A stretch of DNA of 64,000 nt. Source: Megalobrama amblycephala (Eukaryota > Chordata > Actinopteri > Cypriniformes > Xenocyprididae). The DNA lies in contig NC_063054.1 of NCBI RefSeq assembly GCF_018812025.1, positions 11,571,008 through 11,635,007 on the forward strand, in the 5' to 3' direction. Numbering within the stretch: the stretch's first letter is position 1; each line of letters begins with the position of its first letter. The notes beneath the pieces are model-generated. The model saw only the letters and a list, made by a program, of their open reading frames with translations. It made no database searches and was not told the origin of the DNA. The translations under genes and the position numbers were made by a program. Positions 1-10,652 of this stretch are shown here, piece by piece.

Positions 1-605
1 TTTGGCTTGACGTATAGCCTGAATAGGCTGTTAACTTTAGAGGTTTTGTGGTAAAATAAAATAGGGCAGTTTTGTTCATAATTTGTGTTTACAAACATTA
101 TAATTATATTATATATTATATATAGACTAGGCTATTTGTAAACATTTTATTTTATTTACGGATAAATTACATTATTTCTGAATGTAATTATAAAATGCGA
201 CGTATACATGACATATCTTTTTTTCCTCTCAGGAATAGCGTTGGTATTTTTAACCATGTAGCAAACATTTTAAAATATCTTGAAAAAATAATTTATAAAC
301 CGTTGATAGTTTTTCCTTTCGTTTAATAGGTTTACATTTGGAGAGAATCTTGTTATAAAAGATAATTGTAGGCCTGTTAGCTAAGACGTCAAATACTCTC
401 TTTGTTTTTTAATAAATAAAATGCTGTACATATTATTATTATTATAATTAGTAGGCTACATGCAAACAAAAAAAAGTTTAAAAATAACATTATTAACTGT
501 TATTTTTTCTAAACAAACCTATTTCAGAACAGTGTTTTTTTGTTTGTTTGTTTGTTTGTTTTTTCTTCAGTTTTTATGCCCTGCTAAAATCTACTAAGTT
601 TGAAA
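1..605. other. AT-rich non-coding sequence
   Basis: No coding signal is seen. The stretch is strongly AT-rich with T and A runs and a short TTTG repeat around 539-565. It lies 3' of the last visible fkbp10 exon on the minus strand, so it is probably intronic. I see no recognisable element here. Confidence 0.6.
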
Positions 606-641
606 GTCAACATGTGGCTTTTTGCATCGGGTAAAGTAAGG
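606..641 (+). repeat. Left piece of a hAT-type repeat split by DIRS
   Basis: The sequence resembles positions about 41100-41150 inside the large hAT-type element (shared run 'ggctttttgc.tcgg...aaggaaaa'). The match resumes right of the DIRS element at about 4774, so this looks like the left side of a repeat split by that insertion. The match is short and imperfect. Confidence 0.45.
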
Positions 642-745
642 AAAACGTTTCGGTTATGACTGTAACCTAGGTTCCCTGAAGAGGGAACAAGATATTGCAT
701 CGAGAATGGCACTGTGGGAATGCTTAGCGTAATTGCATTGTGAAG
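642..745. repeat. DIRS inverted terminal repeat, left
   Basis: Contains 'ggttccctgaagagggaac' followed by 'gcatcgagaatgg'. The reverse complement of 4685-4772 carries the same blocks in the same order (gggaac, gcatcgagaatg, tgtgggaa), as expected for DIRS ends. Confidence 0.75.
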
Positions 746-779
746 CACGTTTTCCCTGAGACCACAGGAGGATTTGATA

Positions 780-2118
780 CACAAGTTCAAAAAGTGAACG
801 CGAGCGCAAACCCCACTGGTGATTTATATAGGTGACCACCGATGTGTTGTCTGACCCAACAAGTACATGGTGGCCCCTGAGGTCTGGGAGGAAATACTTG
901 AGAGCAAGAAAAACAGCCAACATTTCCAGGCGATTGATTTGTCAGTCCATGGTAGTTCCCCTTTCACAGACCCTGAGTTGAGCGACCAACCAGGTTCGCT
1001 CTTCAACCCATGAGGGAAGCATCCATTGTTGTTTTGCGACGATAAGGAGCTCCCAACACAGGACCTTGGGATAGGAACCAGGGTTTCTTCCACATAACCA
1101 GGGCATGTAAGCTTCGCCGTGTAACCATCAAATCCAACAATCTCTGAAACTGTTTTACAGTGAGTGACATGCCTAGCTTTATTCGGTTTACAGCTGATAG
1201 AATTGAATCAATGCAGAGATGTGAAAGATGTGCCTGCATCACCACTAAATCCCAAACCATGCCTAGAAAAGTGGTCCTCTGTGCTGGAAAAATTATACTC
1301 TTTTTGCCGTTTAACCTCAACCCCAACATTTTCATGTGAGCGAGAATGACATCTCAAAGCCAAACCGATAACTGATGTGACTTACCTATAATCAGCCAAT
1401 CGTTAATGTAGTTCAAAATGCGAATGCCCTGAAGACACAGTGGTGCCAGTGCTTGTTTGCCACACATTTGGTGAAAATGCAGGGTGATAAAGCTAGACCG
1501 AATGAAAGAACCCGATATTGGTACACTTCGCCTCCGAAAGCAAACCTCAGGAACTTCCTGTGTTGTGGAAGGATGGATACATGGAAGTATGCGTCCTTGA
1601 GATCTATCGTGACAAACCAGTCCTCAGATCTGATCTGTGACACAATTTGTCTCAAGGTTAACATTTTGAACTTGGACTTCTTCTTTGGAACCGGTTTCTC
1701 TGTCTGGAGGAAGTACACGTTCTATAGCTCCCTTCTTTAACAAAGTTTTTACCTCTTGTTCAATAGCCAGAGCCTGCTTGGGGCCCACCAATGTGGGCAA
1801 GACCCCCATAAATCCGGGCAGGCGAGAGAACTGAATAGTGTAACCCTTTTCGATTGTGCGCAGGACCCAATAAGATATATTTGGCAGTAGTTTCCATGCT
1901 GTCAGATATTCTACTAAGGGAACTAGTCTCTTGAGACTGGCCTCTAGTGATTTTTGAGCAACCAATCCAATACTCTGAAGCAGCGAACCGGCAGGGAAGA
2001 TGGGCACCGTATAATGTAGGCGACCACATGGTGTTAACCGCTTCCCTTCGGGGGGGACTACCCTCAGATGCCTGCCACCACTGGCATCAGGACCTCTTCC
2101 CCGCAGCCTTCTTGGCAA
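780..2118 (-). pseudogene. DIRS reverse transcriptase/RNase H remnant
   Basis: The minus-strand reading shows, in order, the linker before RT (around 2100-1720), the RT palm block TIDLKDAYFHVSI and FGLALSP (about 1620-1470), and RNase H block MLAVFLALKYFL with the LLWSQ end (923-780). Reading frames change between 1624-1718 and 1335, so at least one frameshift is present. The catalytic YIDD box reads YIND at 1399-1410, so an active-site aspartate is replaced by asparagine. RNase H is cut off near 780 by the deletion that joins it to the terminal repeat. This is a dead copy of the cytoplasmic enzyme that copies element RNA to DNA. Confidence 0.75.
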
Positions 2119-2421
2119 TATTGACGGCCCTCAGATCCATCTTATCCGTTGAAGGCTGCAGTTGAGAGTGCCTCCCCGGGGGTGGACTCAGGAAGCAACG
2201 CTCTGTTTTTGTGTGGGGGAGGAGCTTCTGAAACACATTCACTTGTTGATTGGCCTCCTGAAACCTCTCGACGACTGTGGACTGTCCATAAGGAAATTCT
2301 TGACTTTTTCCTTTCCTTACTTCAGGATTTAGCATTAAGCTTTGTATTAGTAGAATACCACCAGTATTTTCGAATTACCGTGCTTTCCCCCTTCATATCA
2401 GCCTGAGATGAGAAATTTATG

Positions 2422-2487
2422 CATTTTTATTCTGTAAAAAAGCCTCCGATGACGGCTCATCGGAGGCTTTTTTACAGAATAAAAATG
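2422..2487. repeat. Perfect 31-bp hairpin palindrome
   Basis: Arms 2422-2452 and 2457-2487 are exact reverse complements around a 4-nt loop. It lies in the insert that splits the DIRS gag. It has the shape of a tiny foldback MITE or a recent inverted duplication. It is not a bacterial-type terminator, given the eukaryotic context. Confidence 0.8.
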
Positions 2488-2668
2488 GCTTTTTTGGCCA
2501 GAGGCTTAAAACTACAGCCAGTAATAGCAAGTAGTTCGGCATTTTTTCGCCACGCCCATAACATATGCGCGTTTAAGGCATAGGTTTGAGGTTACTCACG
2601 GACATAGATCAAATATTTTATCAAAAATGGGTGTCACAGTTATATTTTTAAGCTTACAGTAACATTCA

Positions 2669-2910
2669 AGTCAAGTCAAGTCAAATTTATTTATATAGCG
2701 CTTTTACAATTGGTAATTGTTTCAAAGCAGCTTTACATATTAGAAGCACAGAAAAAAGGGAAGTGGTTAAAAATAAGCTGTACAAACAAGCGTGGTAATA
2801 TGTAACATATACAAGATGGTGCTACATTAAGCCAATGTCGGCTGACTCCCAGGGGTGGAAAAAACCCCCTAGGAGAAAAACCCAGCGTGCTAACACTGGG
2901 AAAAAAAACA
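2669..2910 (+). repeat. Dispersed fish repeat with TCAAGTCAA head
   Basis: Begins with the short direct repeat 'tcaagtcaagtcaa', then 'atttatttatatagcgc', a heading shared by many dispersed repeats in cyprinid genomes. The tail has 'ctcccaggggtggaaaaaacc'. No coding potential is seen. A related tail motif occurs at about 48640-48740. Confidence 0.5.
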
Positions 2911-3232
2911 TTATTTTGTTATAGTCTGCACTACATCAGTGGTTCATCTCGCAAATTTATCGGTCTCTGCAGTCATCTCAACCAATACAGCAACAGGCTT
3001 TTGTGGTAAGTTAGCATAAATAGATAAATAGACTAACTAAGTTTTACAGAACAGTGGCTTTACTTTGATAACAGTCAACTTATATGCAACTTATATGTAA
3101 TTGTCTATCTAACGTCACTTTGCTAAGTTTGCAGTTTCACTGCTAACCTTACCTACAACACTACATATAGGCTACTGTGTTATCAGAAATAAGAGTCTAG
3201 TATCAGCGAGTCTAGTATAGGCGAATACGCTT

Positions 3233-3460
3233 AGGCCGTGTGTCCACCAGAGCGTTTTTAGCCAGCTGAAAACGCTAGGCGCTCTTCTTAAAACGTCCGT
3301 CTGTGAGCGCGCTGTGAGCCGTGAGAGCGCTTCTGCAGCGCAGCGTTTTTTTTCCGTTGAGACGCTTTGTTGCTATGATACGGAATATCCATGTCACTGT
3401 TTACTTGTAAATGATTTTGCAGGAATTTGTTTCAGCCTTAGGCCGTGTGTCAATACAGCA
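3233..3460. repeat. Small non-autonomous DNA transposon fragment
   Basis: The block 'taggccgtgtgtc' occurs at both edges (about 3233 and 3441) in the same orientation, with GC-rich 'gcgctgtgagc' sequence between. It lies in the insert inside the DIRS gag. The family was not identified. Confidence 0.35.
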
Positions 3461-3548
3461 CCATTTCGCTGTAAATGTATGAACTAACTCACGATTGTAA
3501 CTTAGAGAACCTTTAACCAGGGAAGAAAATCACATTGAGATAGATATC

Positions 3549-3896
3549 TCATATTATCTCATTGATCTGGCCGTCTCCTTGGTAGCCTGGAGAGAAAGAT
3601 CTGTGGCCCAACGCAATTCCCCCGCCCTCATCAAGGTCTCCTAATAAATCTGCCTGGTAGGCTTGCAGTATGCCCATAGTGTGCAAGCATGCTGCAGCCT
3701 GACCCGACACTGCATAAGCACTGCCCACCAAAGCTGATGCCGTTCTAACTGGCTTGGTGGGCAATGTCAGGGCCTTTAGAGACGATGCGGACTGAGGGGA
3801 GAGATAGCTGGCTAGTGTCTCTTCCACCTTAGGCATTGCCCCATAATCGTGCTCTTTATGGGCCACTAATAGTGTAATAGTGTAATGTTTGTGCAC
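3549..3896 (-). pseudogene. DIRS gag middle block
   Basis: Open minus-strand stretch encoding the most recognisable DIRS gag block (PTKPVRTASALVGSAYAVSGQAAACL and LLGDLDEGGG). It belongs to the split gag described at 2100-4496 and is listed separately because it is the longest intact piece. Confidence 0.65.
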
Positions 3897-4520
3897 TAAG
3901 AACTCGATAGGAAACCGGTTTCTTCCACAATCTCAACAACTCAGTGTGGAGATCGGGAAAAAACTGAAGGCCTTGATGAGGAGGTTGCGCTCACAAGGGC
4001 AGGAAGTGTTCATCAAGTTTACTTTTGGGGCGAACGTCCTGCTTCTCAGCTGGCCATTCAGTATTTAACCTGGCAACAGTGCGAGTCACAACCTCCACCA
4101 GCTCATATACAAGAGAGTGAGATAGCGAGTCCTCAGGTTCTCCTGCTTCGATGCTTTCAACATCCAACTCCTCAGAAACTCTACCACAGGGCAGAAGGAA
4201 CCGCAAAGCATGCTTCCAAACCCTGAAAAAAGGTGCTGGATCAGCAGGTGAGGGCAGAGATAAGGCAGAGTCTGTCTCTAACCCATCTGCTAAATCCATC
4301 TGAGATCCACATCATCTAAATTACCGCTGTGCCTCATCAGCAGCAGGACCAGAACCATGGGGAACGCGAGCCTGAGCGCCGTCTTCAAAGAGTCCCAGGC
4401 AGGAGCACAGACTGTGCATGCTGCGCTCCCAAACAAACAACACATAGATCGTGTGTATCCCCACCTGTGATGTAGCATTGGCAGGGAGGAACACACAATC
4501 TAAACTGCTGCTTGCTCGCC

Positions 4521-4525
<5 letters not shown>

Positions 4526-4557
<32 letters not shown>
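4526..4557. repeat. (TA)n microsatellite
   Basis: About 15 consecutive TA dinucleotides in the 5' part of the DIRS copy. Confidence 0.9.
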
Positions 4558-4558
<1 letters not shown>

Positions 4559-4684
4559 TAGTGAAATGAGACAAACAACACTTATTGAAGACACAGAAGC
4601 TAGAGCTACACTGTTTGAGCATGCTTTATAGTTTCCTGGTCGTGATGTCACCCGCTTCTGATGTTTCAATTGGACTGATTTCAC

Positions 4685-4772
4685 ATGTGCTTCACTATGC
4701 AATCACACAGAGCGTTCCCACAGCATCATTCTCGATGCAGTACGAGTTCCCTTGAAAGGAAACAACACCTTA
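4685..4772. repeat. DIRS inverted terminal repeat, right
   Basis: Carries 'gcgttcccacagcatcattc' followed by 'tcgatgcagtacgagttccc', the inverse of the left end at 642-745. Confidence 0.7.
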
Positions 4773-4773
4773 C

Positions 4774-4913
4774 CTCGCATTTAGATAAACAAGGAGACAT
4801 AATGTATAGCACTCGTCTCTGCATGAGGTGGAAAAACAAAAGTTCTTTATGACCTGCAGGATGTCTTGTATAAAGATTTAAAAGTGAAAGAAAAGATGAG
4901 ATTCAGTTGTTTT
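4774..4913 (+). repeat. Middle piece of the split hAT-type repeat
   Basis: Aligns by eye with 41145-41242 plus 42203-42235 ('gttctttatgacctg' and 'gaaagaaaagatgag' shared). It lacks the foldback MITE present at 41243-42202 and so represents the unoccupied site. Gypsy A is inserted at its right edge. Confidence 0.6.
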
Positions 4914-5348
4914 TGTTATGGTTGGGGTGCTCTGTCTGTGTCTTGTTTTTTTTTTTTCTGTTTTGCCCCTCCCTTGTTTTTCTATCCTTTTGGACCGTGT
5001 ACGCACTCTCTCTCTTAGGTGGACGCACCTGTTAGTGATTTGAGTGGCTGATTGATTGAGCTGACTGATAAAGAAGCCAACGAGGAGGAGAAAGAAACAG
5101 AGACGACAGATTTTGTGGGCTAGCCAGCAAACTAGTGTCTTTATATCTTTATTTTGCTTTTGTTGTTTTTTCCCCCCGTTGTCCGTTCTGTTAAATTCTT
5201 TACCTGATTGTTATTGATCGTTATTATCGTGATGTTTGTTATGAGTAAGTGAATAAATAGATTTGATGGATTCCACCGTTTACTCGTTCTTGTTTATGTT
5301 AGGTAATCTCTCTTCTCTTCGAGCTGATATTTTTATGAGGTTGTAACA
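4914..5348 (+). repeat. 5' LTR of gypsy A
   Basis: 435 bp, TGTTA...TAACA. Matches 18147-18598 along its length. It lacks a short segment present in the 3' copy (after 'ccttgtttttc') and has many substitutions, consistent with an old insertion. Confidence 0.85.
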
Positions 5349-5353
5349 TAAAG

Positions 5354-5371
5354 TGGGGGCTCGTCCACGAT
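5354..5371 (+). promoter_or_regulatory. Primer binding site, tRNA-Pro type
   Basis: The 13 nt TGGGGGCTCGTCC lie 5 nt after the LTR and are the classical complement of the 3' end of proline tRNA used by gammaretroviruses. 16 of 18 positions fit. This separates gypsy A from the self-primed elements B, C and D. Confidence 0.75.
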
Positions 5372-5372
5372 C

Positions 5373-6336
5373 TTACAGGTGCCCTAGAACGTGTTATCAT
5401 AAGATGTAATATAAGTCTAAGGTGTCCCCTGAATGTGTCTGTGAAGTTTCAGCTCAAAATACCCCATAGATATTTTTAAATTTTTTTAACTGCCTATTTT
5501 GGGGCATCATTATAAATGCACCGATTCAGGCTGCTGCCCCCTTTAATTCCTCGCGCTCCCCGCCCCCGAGCTCGCGACTGCCTTAAACAGCATAAACAAA
5601 GTTCACACAGCTAATATAACCCTCAAAATGGATCTTTACAAAATGTTCGTCACGCATGCTGCATGCATGCATTGGATCGTGTGAGTATGGTATTTATTTG
5701 GATGTTTACATTTGATTCTGAATGAGTTTGATAGTGCTCCGTGGCTAAAGCTAACATTACACACTGTTGGAGAGATTTATAAAGAATGAAGTTGTGTTTA
5801 TGAATTATACAGACTGCAAGTGTTTAAAAATGAAAATAGCGACGGCTCTTGTCTCCGTGAATACAGTAAGAAACGATGGTAACTTTAACCACATTTAACA
5901 GTACATACAACATGCTAATGAAACATTTAGAAAGACAATTTACAAATATTACTAAAAATATCATGTTATCATGGATCATGTCAGTTATTATTGCTCCATC
6001 TGCCATTTTTCGCTAATGTCCTTGCTTGCTTACCTAGTCTGATGATTCTGCTGTGCACATCCAGACATTACTGCCTGCCCTTGTCTAATGCCTTGAACAC
6101 GGGCTGGCATATGCAAATATTGGGGGCGTGCATATTAATGATCCCAACTGTTACGTAACAGTCTGTGTTATATTGAGATTCGCCTGTTCTTCGGAGGTCT
6201 TTTAAACAAATGAGATTTACATAAGAAGGAGGAAACAATAGTGTGTGAGACTCACTGTATGTCATTTCCATGTACTGAACTCTGGTTATTCAACTATTCC
6301 AAGGTAAATTCAATTTTCGATTCTATGGCACCTTTA
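5373..6336. repeat. Non-autonomous DNA transposon
   Basis: Imperfect inverted ends: 'cttacaggtgccctagaa' at the left and the inverse of 'ttctatggcacctttaag' at the right. It lies between the primer site and gag of gypsy A, so it inserted later. No transposase is seen. The family was not assigned. Confidence 0.6.
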
Positions 6337-6387
6337 AGTAATTTAGACCACATTGCAGGGATAAGGTAAGTTAACGCTCCGGTTATT

Positions 6388-7331
6388 GAGGCTGCATTTA
6401 CACTGCAAGTCTTAATGCACAGATCCAATCTTTTGACCATATCCGATTTTTTGGCCAGCATGTTTACATTCACTTTAGATGGGATATCTGTGTTTACATT
6501 ACTTCCTGCCCCAAAATGATTGGCATTGATAGTTTTACATGCACATAGTAGATCCCCAGGTTTTAAATGGCCGTTCTATCAAAATTATTTATATATTTCA
6601 TGTCGGGTGGTCATGATTACCTGTCAGAATGGATAGATGAAGTTAACAGCTGTCAGTAGATGTATTGCAGCACAAATTCTGACTGCACGGATATAGACTG
6701 GAAAATAAAGGTAATTTGCGTTTGATATTTTATCTACAGTTATCAGCTTCAAAATTCCATTTTTTTTAATGAGTTCGAGTAAGCTAGGGAGAGAGCGCGC
6801 ACAAGATAGAGAGTAGCTACTATGAAGCTTTGGGCTTATAAAAAAAACAACAACACGGCGGTCTCTTTTAAATGAACCAGGCAAAGGTTGAAATTCAGCT
6901 GCTGTGTGTTTGTGTGTGCGCGCGCACGCACGCAATTTCCTTCTAGAAAAATAGATAACGTTAGACTCGTTAGACATATAAAGTTCCCACCTCAATAATA
7001 AAGCTGTGAATTTTTAGTGCGAGTGCATACAAACACGTCTGCTTCATAATACAACATAAAAACTACCTTTTAGTGAGCAAACGTGCCGCCCTCGCTGTGT
7101 GGTGGCTTGGAATTCCAATGGGAATCAGATATGCGTGTTTAGACGTAGGTCGCATGTCCAGAGATCGGATATATATTGGATTTTATAACCACACTTGGAA
7201 GTGGCTCAGATCGGATGCGAAAAAATCGGATCTCATGTGGATTTTTGTGTTTACACGTGTGCACCTAATTCCGATCTGTGTCAGATGTGAGCAAAAGATC
7301 GGATATTTTGTGCCAGTGTAAACGCAGCCTT
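6388..7331. repeat. Non-autonomous DNA transposon (GGCTGCNTTTACACTG ends)
   Basis: Left end 'gaggctgcatttacactg' and right end 'cagtgtaaacgcagcctta' are inverted. Inside are repeated 'gatcggat' and 'atccgat' words. It inserted in the leader of gypsy A. No coding potential is seen. Confidence 0.65.
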
Positions 7332-7551
7332 AGAGAGTGATCCAGCTGGCCGTGCTTAGCGCCGGACCTTCCATCGAATTACTGTTTATTGTTTTGAGGA
7401 TTTTGTTTTAACATATTATTTTTGGAGGTATTCCAGGGGAGAGATTTATTTATCTCTTAACTGGTAACCCTCTGAAGATTAGGAAGGTTGTAGTTAATTT
7501 TGTGGGTAGGTAGTTAGGTCCGGAGTGTGCTTACTTGATTCCTATTGAATA
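7332..7551 (+). other. Untranslated leader of gypsy A before gag
   Basis: The remaining original leader between the inserted repeat and the gag start. No open frame or other element is seen. Confidence 0.5.
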
Positions 7552-9088
7552 ATGGCAACGTTTGATCTGAATGACTTTATTAAGCTAAGTGTTGAAACAT
7601 TGGACAATTGTCAAAAGGATGATTTGTTTGTTATTGCTTAGCATTATGAGATATCTGTTTCTAGAGCATTACTTAAAAAAGATTTAAGAGCTTGTTTGCT
7701 GGCTGGTCTTATTGATAAAGGGGTGTTACTTCATGCTGAAGTAATGCAGCAGGGTGAACCATCAGTCGCTGTTGCGGGAGAGTCTCCTGTAGCTCCTGTT
7801 ACTCCACTAAATGCTTGTGAGGTAGGTCATTGTCTTTGCCAAAATTTGAGCCGTTGTCAATTTCTACTGATATGTCATCGATGTCTCTAGTAGGGGCTCG
7901 TGTGAAGGTAAGGTTAGCTCGTCTGCAGTTGGAGGCCCAAGATAAAGCTCAAGCGCGAAAAGACGAATTGCAACATACGATACGAGAGGTATCGTATCGA
8001 GGCAGATACTAAAATTCGGCTGCGACAGTTAGAATTACAGGGAAAACAAAAGGAGATTGTGCTAGAAAATCGATCGTGTGTAGACTGCAGTGTGAGTAAT
8101 GTCAACTCAGTAGCTGTTACATCTGATTCAGTTCATTCTGCGCCTGCGTCTACATCAGATTGTTCGTCGGCACTTGCGTTTAATGTGGCAAAAAATATTG
8201 CACTGGTGCCGCCTTTCCGAGAAAAAGAGGTTGAAGCATACTTTCAGGCTTTTGAGCGTATAGCTATAGCTTTAAAATGGCCCAATGAAACCTGGTCGTT
8301 GATGCTGCAGTGTAAGTTCACGGGGAAAACACAGGAAGTGTGTGCGTCGTTATCTTTAGAAGAGAGCGTTCAATATGATGCAGTAAAGAATGCCATCCTG
8401 CGTGCGTACGAGTTAGTGCCAGAGCACTATAGGCAACATTTTCGCATGACTAAAAAATCTGCTTCCCAAACGTACATTGAATTTGCTTGGCAAAAGAGTA
8501 CATTATTTCAGTGGTTCCCAAACCTGTCCTGGAGTACCCCCAGCCCTGCACATTTTATATGTTTCCCTCATTTATCACACCTGATTCAACTCATGTGCTC
8601 ATTAGTAGAGACAGCAAGACCTGAAATGGGTGTGTCAGAAACAGGGAGACATACAAAATGCGCAGGGCTGGGGGTACTCCAGGACAGGTTTGGGAACCAC
8701 TGCATTATTTGACAGGTGGATTAAAGCATGTAAGGCTTCTGTTTATGATTCTCTGCGCAAACTTTTACTTATTGAAGAGTTTAAAAATTCTGTTCCAGAA
8801 TGTACAGCTCTTTATTTGAACGAACAAAAACTGACCACTGTGCAACAGGCAGCTATCTTGGCTGATGAATATGTTTTGATGCATAAAACTACCTTTGTTA
8901 GATCTCCGTCATAATCAGGAACTAGTTTTCAAAAAGAAAACAAAGTTTGCCAAACTGACTCTAAAGTAAAGTCTTCAGAAGTGAAGTTTAGGAAGGAGTG
9001 TAGTTATTGTCATAAAGTGGAGCATTCTATTGCTGATTGTTATAGTCTTAAAAAGAAACAAACGCTGCATGATGCGGTAGGTCAGTCT
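7552..9088 (+). pseudogene. Gypsy A gag remnant
   Basis: Gag packages the element RNA. The start is the ATG at 7552 (MATFDLNDFI...), stopped at 7639-7641. Reading resumes in other frames: a charged coiled-coil-like stretch (7830-8050), a capsid-like block (8200-8500, with EAYFQAFERIA and YRQHFR), its continuation after the inserted MITE (8711-8914), and a CX2CX4HX4C zinc knuckle (ECSYCHKVEHSIADC, from 8999). At least one nonsense change, frameshifts and the 194-bp MITE disable it. The SCAN-like capsid suggests relationship to fish gypsy elements that also use tRNA-Pro. Confidence 0.7.
8509..8702. mobile_element. hAT-type MITE with 8-bp target duplication
   Basis: Ends are CAGTGGTTCCCAAACCTG and its inverse, with long near-palindromic arms. 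Flanked by CATTATTT at 8501-8508 and 8703-8710, the 8-bp duplication typical of hAT. It interrupts the gag capsid block. Confidence 0.9.
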
Positions 9089-9109
9089 CGGGGAGTGGTT
9101 TTGCTTAAA

Positions 9110-9420
9110 ACCGTTTCTTCTCAATCTTCTCCTATTTTGGGGGATAGTGCTGAGGACTGTTTCAAACCTTTTGTGTTTGAGGGTACTGTGTCTTTGACCG
9201 GAAAGGTTGAGGATCAGCGCGTGGTGAAAATATTACACGATACAGGGGGCTGTCCTTTGTGTTAGCAGATGTGTTACCTTTCTGCACACAGACAGCTTGT
9301 GAAAGGAGTACAATTGTACAAGGAATTGAAATGGATTTTGTACCTGTTCCCCTCCATCGAGTATGGCTTACATCTGACTTTTCCTATAAAAGGAGTTTAG
9401 TTTATTATGGGAAATGATAA
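9110..9420 (+). pseudogene. Gypsy A protease remnant
   Basis: The aspartic protease that matures Gag-Pol is recognised by ILHDTG at about 9235 in a conserved setting. The frame breaks right after the active-site motif (stop at 9263-9265) and continues in another frame to about 9400. Confidence 0.55.
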
Positions 9421-9435
9421 AGGTAAGGTAAGGCT

Positions 9436-9624
9436 ATGCCAGTGTTACATGTTACTATTATACCACAGGTGGAGATGTACCCTTACCAACTTGCACAGAA
9501 ATTCCCTGATGTGTTTTCCGTCAGTGCAGTGTCAACAAGAGTGCAGGTAAAGGCAGCATGTCAGCATGATGAGGTCGATTTGAGCGATACCTTGTTGTTG
9601 ATGTTTTTTAAAAAAGTAAGCTGC
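9436..9624 (+). pseudogene. Gypsy A pol linker before RT
   Basis: Open 5' part of the region between protease and RT (QKFPDVFSVSAV). It is cut at 9625 by the TTAA-bounded element, and pol resumes beyond 16464. Confidence 0.45.
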
Positions 9625-10152
9625 TTAACCCTCTGGAGTCTGAGGCTGATTTGGGGCCTGGAGAAGTTTTGACATGCCCTGACATTTGTGCTTTTTTCAG
9701 TTATTCATAAACATATAATTATGACAAAAGTGTCATTACACTGTATTCAACACAAACTAGGCTACCATAATATGTGAGAAACATGTATGTACATGTATGT
9801 TTTTTTTTAAAGGAATAACGTTTATGCGTGGTTATTGAAAAAACAAAAAACTTAAGTCACTGAAATAAGGCCAAAAAAATAATATTAAATCTGTGTTCAC
9901 AAGACTTCTGGGTATTGGAGATTGTAGACTAGAGTTTTTTCTTCAAAATTATGTAAAAACTATCCTTCCTACTCCTTCATATAAAACAACAGAGAGATTT
10001 AAATTTACTAAAACATCTTTGGTCAAGAAACACAGTATGCGTGGAGGCGTGAATCATCATGAATAATGGGTGATTCTCACCTGAGAAGACAAAAGAATCG
10101 CATAAAGAGCTCTAATGACCTGCATAAATAATGAGCTCTTTCAGACAGGTAG

Positions 10153-10652
10153 TGTCACGGAGACGAACCCCGTGATCCCCTCCGCTGGCCAGCAGAGGGC
10201 TCCATCTCCAGAATACTGACATTCATGCATCCACTCACTCACTTACACTGACACGCACTACATTTCCCATCAGCCCCATACCTTGGACTCTGATCATCCG
10301 CCAGCTGCAGCTGGTTAGGACTACCATTTAAGCTGCCAGTTCACACAGACTGACGCGAAGTCTTGATCATTGCTCCGGCTGTCATTACTAAGCGTTATTT
10401 CCCAGTTTGCCTTCCTGTTGCCATTCTTGTCTGTTTACCGTTTACTGTTTCTCCGCTGCCTGCCTATTGACCCCCGCCTGTTTACCTGGACTGTGATACT
10501 TGCCTGTTGCCCTGACTTCCTGCCTGTCCCTGACCACGGTATTGTCTGTTCTCCGTTGCTCTTGTTTGCTGTTTCTGACCATCGCCTGTACGACCCTGTA
10601 TACTGCAATAAAGCTTGCAAATGGATCCTATGTCGCGTGATGACTCACAACA
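10153..10652 (+). repeat. 5' LTR of chromovirus B
   Basis: TGTCACGG...ACAACA. Holds a TATA-like TTTAAG at 10326, the predicted RNA start near 10351-10355, AATAAA at 10607 and, unusually, the gag start codon at 10621. Confidence 0.9.
10326..10364 (+). promoter_or_regulatory. Predicted promoter and RNA 5' end of B
   Basis: TATA-like TTTAAG at 10326-10331. GCGAAGTCTT at 10355-10364 lies about 29 nt downstream and is the exact complement of the primer site at 10654-10663. The start site is inferred from this pairing and spacing. Confidence 0.6.

Larger units (their letters stand above)
2100..4496 (-). pseudogene. DIRS gag remnant, split by insertions
   Basis: DIRS Gag is the structural RNA-binding protein of the element. 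Fragments in minus-strand order are: an acidic N-terminal part (4496-3991, with PAEKQDVRPKSKLDEHFLP), a middle part (3896-3549, with ALTLPTKPVRTASALVGSAYAVSGQAAACL), and a C-terminal part (2335-2100, with RFQEANQQVNVFQKLLP). The last two are separated by about 1.2 kb of non-coding repeats. Frames are broken in several places. The family call rests on similarity to the DIRS gag at 20428-21236 and to fish DIRS gags in general. Confidence 0.65.
642..4772 (-). mobile_element. DIRS-type retrotransposon, deleted copy
   Basis: DIRS elements encode Gag, reverse transcriptase/RNase H, often a methyltransferase, and a tyrosine recombinase, between inverted terminal repeats. Here inverted ends face each other at 642-745 and 4685-4772. 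On the minus strand Gag fragments (4299-3549, 2335-2100) are followed by RT (2118-1400) and RNase H (1335-780). RNase H runs straight into the terminal repeat, so the methyltransferase and recombinase are missing. The gag is split by about 1.2 kb of inserted small repeats (2340-3540). The copy cannot move on its own. Confidence 0.8.

Noticed and set aside
2436..2475. Rho-independent terminator
   Set aside because: The hairpin with T-run looks like one, but the sequence is vertebrate and the palindrome extends well past the GC stem.
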